NCBI GenBank assembly: GCA_035509915.1
Contig: DATKIB010000132.1
Coordinates: 1-15,297, forward strand
Direction of reading: 5' to 3'
From: Bog-564 sp035509915
GTDB taxonomy: Bacteria; Actinomycetota; Acidimicrobiia; Acidimicrobiales; UBA8190
DNA: 15,297 bases
The translations under genes were made by a program, and so were the position numbers. Numbering within the stretch: position 1 is the stretch's first letter; each line of letters starts with the position of its first letter. Under the pieces are notes generated by a model that was given only the letters and a program-made list of their open reading frames with translations, did no database searches and was not told the DNA's origin. Positions 1 through 5,269 of this stretch are shown one piece after another.

Positions 1-1
1 C

Positions 2-844
2 CCTCCGCGCCTGACCGACGCAAGGGTCGCCTTCTCGCTCATAACGGTGATCGTCGTCATCGCTGCCCTCTCGATGTGCAGGGGGCCGACTGGCCCGAGG
101 GTGCTCGCCCTACAGAGCATGACGGTGCTACCGACGGCCGCGCTCCCCCTGGCCACAGGGGGAGACGATCTCCCGGTGGCGGCGTTCATCCTCTTGGGAC
201 TGGTGCTGATGCAGAGGCGAAGACCGCTCGGGGCCGGGATAGCGCTCGGCATTGCCGCGTCGATGAAGATCACCGCGTGGCCTCTGGCCGGTATCGCCTT
301 CCTCGCCGCACGCGATCGCGACGGACGGACCGGTAGACGTCCGGCTCTCTGGCTGATCGGGGGGATGGCCGCCGTGATGATCCCGGCCATCGTCCCCACG
401 ATGCTCGAGAACGTCCCCGCCTTCTTGGACAACGTCGTGCGCTTTCCACTGGGCCTCGCGGGGATCAGCTCGCCGGCCCAGAGCCCGTTGATCGGTCACC
501 TGGTCGTGTCGCTGTTCCCGGGCATCCACCGCGTATTCACGATCTGTGTAGCGGGGGCTGGGGCCGTGGCGCTCGTCTGGGTCCTCGTCCGCCGCACGCC
601 GCGGACTCCTGCAGCGCTGTCGCGGCTTGTCGGATGGGTGATGTTGCTCGCGATCCTGCTGGCTCCGGCGACGCGCATCGGGTACCTGCTCTACCCGATC
701 AACTTCTTCGCGTGGTCGTGGCTGCTGTCCGCGGAGGACGCGTCGGGCAAGATCGCCGAGACGACGAGCGAGGAGCTCGAAAGGGTCGAGCGTTTCGAGA
801 TCGGAGAGCCTTCACGCGAGCCGGCGGCCTTCACGCGAACCTGA
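2..844 (+). CDS. GT87-like polytopic membrane glycosyltransferase, C-terminal part (5' end outside the window)
   Basis: The reading frame is open to the left edge (first full codon at 2) and ends with TGA at 842-844, so the gene is N-terminally truncated by the window; a GTG at 47 is internal, not a convincing start. The visible part is very hydrophobic with about six membrane segments. They are separated by short basic loops such as MQRRRPLGAG and RRTPRTP. Landmarks are a GGDDLP loop near the start, the SMKITAWP segment, and the late ATRIGYLLYPINFFAW segment. Together these resemble the GT87 (DUF2029) family of polyprenyl-phosphate-mannose-dependent mannosyltransferases that act in envelope glycan or lipoglycan synthesis. 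The catalytic N-terminal loop is not in the window. The last 40 or so residues form a charged cytoplasmic-type tail. The gene converges on the next one, 31 bp away. Family placement is by overall pattern only, and another GT-C enzyme is possible. Confidence 0.72.
   Translation, partial: PPRLTDARVAFSLITVIVVIAALSMCRGPTGPRVLALQSMTVLPTAALPLATGGDDLPVAAFILLGLVLMQRRRPLGAGIALGIAASMKITAWPLAGIAFLAARDRDGRTGRRPALWLIGGMAAVMIPAIVPTMLENVPAFLDNVVRFPLGLAGISSPAQSPLIGHLVVSLFPGIHRVFTICVAGAGAVALVWVLVRRTPRTPAALSRLVGWVMLLAILLAPATRIGYLLYPINFFAWSWLLSAEDASGKIAETTSEELERVERFEIGEPSREPAAFTRT
808..838. repeat. 12-bp direct repeat in the tail of the GT87-like gene
   Basis: The sequence gccttcacgcga occurs exactly at 808-819 and again at 827-838, a 19-bp offset, inside the last codons of the glycosyltransferase. 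Because 19 is not a multiple of three, the two copies are read in different frames. It may be a small slippage or duplication product at a poorly constrained C-terminus. No function is implied. Confidence 0.5.
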
Positions 845-875
845 TCGAGCTAAGAGGCCGAGCGAATGGTCAGCC

Positions 876-1661
876 TCACTGGTCGTTTGTGATCTCGAAG
901 ATCCTGAGCGTCACCGGGGTCGTCCCGGCCGACGTTGGTCCAGCAGACGCAGTCGTGCCGGAGCCGGCGGCCCCGCCCGTGAAGGTCTCCGGCATCACAG
1001 TCACACCGACCTCCCACTCGTAGCCGTTGCTGCCGGGGTGCTGGCCGAGCAACCGGTACCCACCGGCCGAGACCGGGCCGCGGCTCTCCACGCTCCAGCG
1101 CTCGGCCGGCAGCTCGAGGCGGAAGAAGTCGATGACATCCTGCTCAGACGCCGGCACCGACAGGCCGATCTGCCGGTCGTAGCTGCCGACTCCCTCGTTG
1201 ACCGCCGAGCCCGGCACCGCCGTCGTCCCATTCGGCAGCGCCAGGGCTGCGACGATGTCCTTCGGAGGCAGGCCGCCGGCGACGATCGCGGAGAGCTGCG
1301 GGCCCGAGGCGACGGCGCGAAGCGGTGAACCGCGCGCCGTCGGGGTCGAGGTGCGCACCGGGGCCGGGGTGCCGCCGGTGAGGCCCGCGGCCACCGTGCC
1401 GACGACCATGAGCCCGGCCGCGATCGCCAGGACGATGAGAGCCAGGTGGGTGCTCGGACCGGGAGGCCTGCGCGGGGGGTCTGCGGAGCGCCTGATCTCC
1501 GTGGGCCCGGGGAGCTCGCCACCGTCCGCTCCCTGCCGGCCCGAGCCGCCTCGGACCAGGCTTCCGTTGGGGGAGCGAGTGTCGGCGACTCCGCGGCCTG
1601 GTTCCACGCGCGCAAAGTGTACGAGGACCGCGTCGACGGTACGTGTCCGTGTCGAAGTCAC
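876..1661 (-). CDS. Single-pass membrane-anchored protein of unknown function
   Basis: I do not recognise a named family. With the GTG start at 1661 the product is 261 residues. Residues 1-70 are polar, rich in Arg, Gly and Pro and probably disordered. Residues 72-94 are one clear transmembrane helix, from THLALIVLAIAAG to VGTVAAGL. A Pro/Thr linker (about 98-112) follows. A compact domain (about 118-228) contains the pattern VPASEQDVIDFFRLELP, then W189, then a GYRLLGQ strand and a YEWEVGVTV strand. The tail is Gly/Ser/Thr-rich and ends TLRIFEITNDQ. The likely topology is N-in with the FFRxELP domain outside the cell. The start is uncertain: no clear Shine-Dalgarno precedes GTG-1661, and a GTG 18 codons further in (encoding VEPGRG) is an alternative that keeps the helix. 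It lies downstream of, and in the same direction as, the thi operon, but 223 bp away. Coding status is supported by the typical membrane helix and high-GC codon use. Confidence 0.72.
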   Translation of the reverse strand: MTSTRTRTVDAVLVHFARVEPGRGVADTRSPNGSLVRGGSGRQGADGGELPGPTEIRRSADPPRRPPGPSTHLALIVLAIAAGLMVVGTVAAGLTGGTPAPVRTSTPTARGSPLRAVASGPQLSAIVAGGLPPKDIVAALALPNGTTAVPGSAVNEGVGSYDRQIGLSVPASEQDVIDFFRLELPAERWSVESRGPVSAGGYRLLGQHPGSNGYEWEVGVTVMPETFTGGAAGSGTTASAGPTSAGTTPVTLRIFEITNDQ

Positions 1662-1690
1662 TGAAAGTGAGTAGTCATCTACAAAGCGCG

Positions 1691-1719
1691 TTGACCTTGT
1701 GACAGACCACGCTTACAGT
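1691..1719 (+). promoter_or_regulatory. Candidate sigma70/SigA promoter pointing right, not in front of any sense gene
   Basis: TTGACC at 1691-1696 (5 of 6 consensus -35 bases) and TACAGT at 1714-1719 (4 of 6, including the critical TA and final T) are separated by exactly 17 bp. The patch is locally AT-richer than its surroundings. A start would be expected near A1726 or G1728. Every annotated gene on either side is on the minus strand, so the transcript would be a small RNA or antisense to thiD. Seen by eye; no matrix score was computed. Confidence 0.5.
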
Positions 1720-1725
1720 GGTGGC

Positions 1726-1860
1726 ACGAGGGCTCGGCGCCACCGCCGACCCGAGGGGGGTGCCACGTCCCCTGGACGCGTGGCCGGGGGGCCCGGGCTC
1801 GTTCAACCGAGCCCGTGAGGAGAGGTGCGGGGGCGACGAACCAGAGCGCTCGTCGCCCCC
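1726..1860 (+). ncRNA. Candidate structured small RNA between thiD and the membrane-protein gene
   Basis: Downstream of the 1691-1719 promoter the sequence has no plausible gene but several strong stems. (a) 1730-1739 pairs with 1744-1752 with one bulged C and a CCAC loop, 9 bp. (b) cgggctcg at 1794-1801 pairs with cgagcccg at 1808-1815 around a TTCAAC loop, 8 bp. (c) gggggcgacga at 1829-1839 pairs perfectly with tcgtcgccccc at 1850-1860, 11 bp, a terminator-like end. A further 7-bp repeat, gtggcac 1721-1727 with gtgccac 1760-1766, begins before the predicted start. It would therefore be fully transcribed only on the minus strand. For that reason a minus-strand 5' leader for the 876-1661 gene is a real alternative. 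I could not match it to the SRP RNA, tmRNA, RNase P or 6C patterns I know. Extent and strand are inferred. Confidence 0.33.
1829..1860 (-). terminator. Strong GC hairpin, probable end of the thi operon (possibly bidirectional)
   Basis: An 11-bp perfect inverted repeat (1829-1839 with 1850-1860) encloses a 10-nt loop. It lies 24 bp downstream of the thiD stop codon. It could end the thi transcript leftward, or the candidate small RNA rightward. There is no T-tract on either side, as is common for GC-rich actinobacterial hairpins, so terminator function is inferred from position and stem strength only. Confidence 0.45.
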
Positions 1861-1884
1861 GTCCCGCGTCAGGCGTGAGGGCGC

Positions 1885-2676
1885 TCAGGGTCCGGGGGCG
1901 GCTTCCCAACCGAAGTGGTCCAGTGGCCCGTGGCCGGCGCCGAGCTGCCATCTCGATCCGCCGCGTATCGCGGAGTTGACGAAGGACTTGGCGCTGCTCA
2001 CGGCCTCGAGGAGCGGGGTGCCGCGCGCCAGGAGAGCCGCGATGGCGGCGGACAGGGTGCAACCGGTCCCGTGGTCGTTGGGCGAGGGCACCCTTTCGGC
2101 TTCGAGGACCGTGGTGCCGTCCGCCCAGACGAGGACGTCGGGGGCGTGCGCGCCTTCGAGATGGCCACCTTTGACGAGCACGGTGCGCGCGCCGCTGTCG
2201 CGAAGCGCGTGCCCCGCCGACACCATGTCCTCGAGGTCTCTCACTTCGGACCCGGTGAGCATCGCGGCTTCGTGGACGTTGGGGGTGAGGACCTCGGCCA
2301 ACGGGACGAGCAGGTCAAGGTAGGCCTTCACGCCGTCCGCGTCGAGCAACGAGTGGCCCGTCGAGGTCACGAGGACGGGGTCCACCACGAGGTGGGGGAG
2401 CTCGCCGTCGGCCGCCCTGGCGGCGACCGCCGACACGTTGGCAGCGCTCGCGAGCATCCCGGTCTTGACCGCCGCCACGGGCAGGTCCCCGAGCACGGTG
2501 CTGATCTGGAGGTCCACGAACTCGGGGTCGAGGCATACCACCCCTCGCACCTCGTAGGTGTTCTGGGCCGTGACCGCGGTCACGACGCTCGTGCCGAAAA
2601 CCCCGAGGGCCGCGAAGGTCTTCAGATCCGCCTGGAGGCCGGCGCCGCCCCCGGAGTCGGAGCCGGCGATCGTCAT
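1885..2676 (-). CDS. thiD: Hydroxymethylpyrimidine/phosphomethylpyrimidine kinase
   Basis: ThiD phosphorylates 4-amino-5-hydroxymethyl-2-methylpyrimidine twice to HMP-PP, the partner that ThiE joins to thiazole phosphate. The 263-residue product opens with the ribokinase-fold signature TIAGSDSGGGAGLQADLKTF. It carries the family segment VVDPVLVTSTGH (about 98-109), TPNVHEAAMLTG, VLVKGGH, and the C-terminal anion-hole/catalytic motif DHGTGCTLSAAIAA. Length and motifs are those of the full family. ATG at 2676 lies 14 bp after the thiG stop. Homologues usually have a few residues before TIAGSDSGG, and the frame stays open upstream (LNPTVA) but has no ATG, GTG or TTG there, so ATG-2676 is taken. 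It is the last gene of the thiO-thiS-thiG-thiD block and is followed by the hairpin at 1829-1860. Confidence 0.96.
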   Translation of the reverse strand: MTIAGSDSGGGAGLQADLKTFAALGVFGTSVVTAVTAQNTYEVRGVVCLDPEFVDLQISTVLGDLPVAAVKTGMLASAANVSAVAARAADGELPHLVVDPVLVTSTGHSLLDADGVKAYLDLLVPLAEVLTPNVHEAAMLTGSEVRDLEDMVSAGHALRDSGARTVLVKGGHLEGAHAPDVLVWADGTTVLEAERVPSPNDHGTGCTLSAAIAALLARGTPLLEAVSSAKSFVNSAIRGGSRWQLGAGHGPLDHFGWEAAPGP

Positions 2677-2690
2677 CGCGACGGTTGGGT

Positions 2691-3560
2691 TCAGCGCTCC
2701 GCCGATCTGCGAGTGCGAGTGGGTGAGACCTCGGACCCGATCTCGCCATTGCGCACTCTTGATCCCCGCGTCGGTGAGAGCTCGGCGATGCCCTGCGTGG
2801 GCGAGGAGGCGCTACCCAGGAAGCGGCGCGGGATGCGACCCGCGAGGCGCGCCAGGCGGCCCGCCTCCACTGCGAGGCTCACGGCGGCGGCCATTCGAGC
2901 CGGATGACGCGCTCTCGTGATCGCCGACGCCACCAGGACCCCGTCGCAACCTAGCTCCATTGCCTCGGCCGCCTCCGAAGCCGTGCCGATGCCCGCGTCG
3001 AGGATCACCGGGACGCCGCAGGTCTGGGCGATCAGTGAGATGTTGTGCGGGTTGCGGATGCCGAGCCCGCTGCCGATGGGCGCGCCCAGCGGCATCACCG
3101 CCGCGCAACCGGCCTGCTCGAGTCGGCGGGCCAGGACGGGGTCGTCGTTCGTGTAGGGGAGCACCACGAACCCGTCGTCGCACAGCTGCTGCGCCGCCTC
3201 GAGCAACTCGAGCGCGTCCGGCAGGAGGGTGTCCTCGTCCCCGATCACCTCGAGCTTCACCCATTCGGTGTCGAAGGCTTCGCGAGCGAGCTTGGCGGTG
3301 AGCACAGCCTCGGCTGCGGTGAAGCAGCCAGCGGTGTTGGGCAGCACCGTGACGCCGCGTGCGCCCAGCACCTCGAGGATCCCGCCTCGGGCGGCGCGCT
3401 CCACCCGGCGGACCGCCACGGTCGCCATCTCGGCCCCCGAAGCCGCGAGGACCCCGTCCAGTGCCTGCGGGCTCTGGATCCCGCCAGTACCGAGGACGAG
3501 CCGAGACCGCATCGCGCGCCCCGCGATGACGAGCGGGTCGTCGATGGCGGGCTCGGTCAT
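2691..3560 (-). CDS. thiG: Thiazole synthase, with an unusual basic C-terminal extension
   Basis: ThiG condenses deoxyxylulose 5-phosphate, dehydroglycine from ThiO and sulfur from ThiS thiocarboxylate into the thiazole phosphate of thiamin. The 289-residue protein shows the TIM-barrel family signatures. These include RLVLGTGG, LPNTAGCF, the Schiff-base lysine K102 in WVKLEVIGDEDTLLPD, the VMPLGAPIGSGLGI phosphate-binding loop, and VILDAGIGTASEAAEAMELG. The conserved domain ends near residue 260 (ASSPTQGIAEL). About 29 further residues are Arg/Ser-rich and repeat E-L/V-SPTR 17 residues apart; homologues generally stop around 255-265. The ATG at 3560 follows the thiS stop by 3 bp, suggesting translational coupling of the two partner subunits. 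Confidence 0.97.
   Translation of the reverse strand: MTEPAIDDPLVIAGRAMRSRLVLGTGGIQSPQALDGVLAASGAEMATVAVRRVERAARGGILEVLGARGVTVLPNTAGCFTAAEAVLTAKLAREAFDTEWVKLEVIGDEDTLLPDALELLEAAQQLCDDGFVVLPYTNDDPVLARRLEQAGCAAVMPLGAPIGSGLGIRNPHNISLIAQTCGVPVILDAGIGTASEAAEAMELGCDGVLVASAITRARHPARMAAAVSLAVEAGRLARLAGRIPRRFLGSASSPTQGIAELSPTRGSRVRNGEIGSEVSPTRTRRSAER
2722..2785 (-). repeat. 51-bp-period imperfect repeat in the thiG tail
   Basis: The 13-mer ggtgagaNctcgg (plus-strand sense) lies at 2722-2734 and 2773-2785, offset by 51 bp, or 17 codons. It encodes ELSPTR and EVSPTR on the minus strand. It looks like an in-frame duplication within the non-conserved ThiG C-terminal extension. Confidence 0.45.
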
Positions 3561-3563
3561 CTC

Positions 3564-3827
3564 TCAGCCCCCCGCGGCGGCCGTGACGATCTCCACCTCG
3601 TCGCCGGCCTCTAGGATCTCTTCCGCCCAACCGCTCCTCGGGACGACCTCACGGTTACGGGCCACTGCAACCCCCTCGCGAGACGCGCACCAGGATGCGA
3701 CGAGGTCGGCGACGCTGCTGCCGGGTGCGAGCCCGTGGCGCTCTCCGTTCACAGTGAGGGCGAGCGCGCCCGGCACGACCTGCGGGTCGATTGATGTGCC
3801 GTTGCGGTCGGTGGCGGTCGAGCTCAA
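3564..3827 (-). CDS. thiS: ThiS, ubiquitin-like sulfur carrier for thiazole synthesis
   Basis: The small beta-grasp protein ends in the diagnostic AAAGG: the terminal Gly-Gly is adenylylated by a ThiF-type enzyme and converted to a thiocarboxylate that donates sulfur to ThiG. The core runs from LALTVNGERHGLAP through VADLVASW, a VAVARNREVVPRSGW strand, and GDEVEIVTAAAGG. With the TTG start at 3827 it is 87 residues, some 20 longer than a typical ThiS (about 66). A weak TAGG lies about 9 nt upstream of that TTG. A GTG at 3776 would give a family-sized 70-residue protein but has little ribosome-binding sequence, so the start is unsettled. Its stop is 3 bp before thiG, and it lies 81 bp after thiO. 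Confidence 0.92.
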   Translation of the reverse strand: MSSTATDRNGTSIDPQVVPGALALTVNGERHGLAPGSSVADLVASWCASREGVAVARNREVVPRSGWAEEILEAGDEVEIVTAAAGG

Positions 3828-3908
3828 CGTGACCAGCCTAAGCCCACCGCGCGCGCGGAGATTTCCGTGCTGGAGCCTGTCCCGTGCTTCACCCCTGCGG
3901 CGGTGTGC

Positions 3909-5147
3909 TCAGGCCGCCCCCGACACCTGGAAGCGGCACGGCGAAAACGGCGCCAGCTGCGAGGGAAGGTCCTTTCCCTCCAACAAGGCGCAAACGGCGT
4001 CGGTCGTGAGCGGAGCGAGGAGGACCCCGTTGCGGTAGTGGCCGGTCGCCACCAAGAAGCCGGTCAGCTCGGAGGGCGCCGGCGCGCCGACGATGGGCGC
4101 GTTGTCGGGAGATCCGGGTCGCAGGCCCGCGATCGCCTCGTCGAGCTGGAGCTCTGTCACCGCGGGCACGAGCCGGTGCGCGTCGCGCAGGATCTCGTAG
4201 ACGGCCCCGGCGGTCACCGAGGTGTCGAAGCCCTGCTCTTCGACGGTGCCGCCGATGACGACCGTGCCGTTTGATCGCGGCACGAGGTACACGTGACGCC
4301 CGTTCACGAAACCGCGAAGCGTTCGCTCGAGCACGGGAGGACCGGGCGCGGACGTCGTTCGCATGATCTGTCCCTTCACCGGCCTCACCGGCGGGAGAAG
4401 GGCCTCGGGGACCCCTCCGATGTCGCCCGACCAGGCTCCGGCGGCGAGGACGACGACAGGCGCACGGACGATCGATCCACCCTCGAGGCTCACCCCCTCG
4501 ACGGAGTTTCCCGCCCGCTCCACCGCGACGGCGCGCACGGCGTGAAAGGAGCAGCCCGAGCGCTGCGCTGCCGCGATCAGCGCGGCCACGAGGAGCCTGT
4601 TGTCGACCTGGTGGTCCCCGGCCGCGAACATCGCGGCGCGGATCCCCGGAGCCAGGTTCGGCTCGAGCAGTCGCGCCCGCCGAGCGCTCAGCCACTCGAC
4701 CTCCAACCCGAGCTCCTGCTGGAACCCGTGGAGCTCCTCGAGCAGCGCCAGGTCGGCCTCCTCCGCGGCGACGAGAAGGGTGCCGCACGCCAGGTAGCCG
4801 ACGGGCAGGCCCGAGGCGGCTTCGAGTTGCCGGGCGAACTCCGGCCACAGAGCGGCCGACGAGCGGTTGAGCGCGAGCAGGGGCTCCTCGCCGTAGTGCA
4901 CCTCCGTGACCGGGGCCAGCATCCCCGCCGCAGCCCACGAGGAGCCGCTCCCGGGGCTCGGGTCCACCACTGCCACCCGCATCCCGGAGGAAGCGGACTT
5001 CCACGCGATCGAGAGCCCGATGACTCCCGCACCCACCACCACGACGTCGAAGGAAGCACCTGGGGCAGGGGGCGTCGTCTGGGTGCCGCCCCGTGCCCGG
5101 GCCGCCTCTGCGGGCCCCGGACGGCGGTGCACGAGAAGGTCGTCCAC
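3909..5147 (-). CDS. thiO: Glycine oxidase ThiO (FAD-dependent)
   Basis: ThiO oxidises glycine with O2 to the imine dehydroglycine used by ThiG, releasing H2O2. The N-terminal FAD dinucleotide motif is VVVVGAGVIGLSIAW (about residues 35-49), followed by the VAVVDPSPGSGSSWAAAGML strand, in which GSSWAAAGML is typical of ThiO rather than of other D-amino-acid oxidases. Further family landmarks are DHQVDNRLLVAAL, RPVKGQIMRT, the substrate-side segment GRHVYLVPRSNGTVVIGGTVEE, and the C-terminal FAD-binding GLRPGSPDNAPIVG...GHYRNGVLLAP. I chose GTG at 5147 (412 residues) because AGGA lies 8 nt upstream. A longer frame reaches a TTG at 5201 but adds 18 residues without family character. It is the first gene of the thi operon and is divergent from gltB. 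Confidence 0.95.
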   Translation of the reverse strand: MDDLLVHRRPGPAEAARARGGTQTTPPAPGASFDVVVVGAGVIGLSIAWKSASSGMRVAVVDPSPGSGSSWAAAGMLAPVTEVHYGEEPLLALNRSSAALWPEFARQLEAASGLPVGYLACGTLLVAAEEADLALLEELHGFQQELGLEVEWLSARRARLLEPNLAPGIRAAMFAAGDHQVDNRLLVAALIAAAQRSGCSFHAVRAVAVERAGNSVEGVSLEGGSIVRAPVVVLAAGAWSGDIGGVPEALLPPVRPVKGQIMRTTSAPGPPVLERTLRGFVNGRHVYLVPRSNGTVVIGGTVEEQGFDTSVTAGAVYEILRDAHRLVPAVTELQLDEAIAGLRPGSPDNAPIVGAPAPSELTGFLVATGHYRNGVLLAPLTTDAVCALLEGKDLPSQLAPFSPCRFQVSGAA

Positions 5148-5155
5148 GCCCTGTA

Positions 5156-5159
5156 TCCT
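5156..5159 (-). promoter_or_regulatory. Ribosome binding site that decides the thiO start
   Basis: Read on the minus strand, AGGA is followed by 8 nt (tacagggc) and GTG at 5147. This supports the shorter ThiO over the TTG start at 5201. Confidence 0.55.
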
Positions 5160-5257
5160 AAGGAAGCGGCATCCCAGCGGTGCCCAGGGGTGCAGGGCCA
5201 ACGTCGTCCCGGGCAGCAGCTCACCTCGTGCAACTTCTGCAATCTTGTCCGACCGCT

Positions 5258-5261
5258 AAGG
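5258..5261 (+). promoter_or_regulatory. Ribosome binding site that decides the gltB start
   Basis: AAGG is followed by 8 nt (cgacccga) and GTG at 5270. This places the ThiO-gltB intergenic region at 5148-5269 (122 bp), in which I see no riboswitch and no convincing promoter on either strand. Confidence 0.55.
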
Positions 5262-5269
5262 CGACCCGA

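Noticed and set aside
1755..1791. 6C RNA on the minus strand
   Set aside because: The minus strand has two runs of six C (opposite G1786-1791 and G1755-1760), which recalls the actinobacterial 6C RNA. However, I cannot place either run in the loop of a hairpin; they flank a gccacg/cgtggc stem instead. A covariance-model search with the Rfam 6C family would settle it.
1794..1815. tRNA or tmRNA T-arm (TTCAAC loop in a GC stem)
   Set aside because: The loop has six nucleotides rather than seven once the stem is paired, and no acceptor stem, anticodon arm or CCA end can be built around it.
1718..2323. 201-codon plus-strand frame just after the orphan promoter
   Set aside because: It runs antisense through thiD, has no ribosome-binding site and its product is low complexity; the promoter more likely serves a non-coding RNA.
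3847..3858. 12-bp palindrome ccgcgcgcgcgg between thiO and thiS
   Set aside because: It is a simple alternating CG run in very GC-rich DNA with no associated promoter or motif; it is probably compositional.
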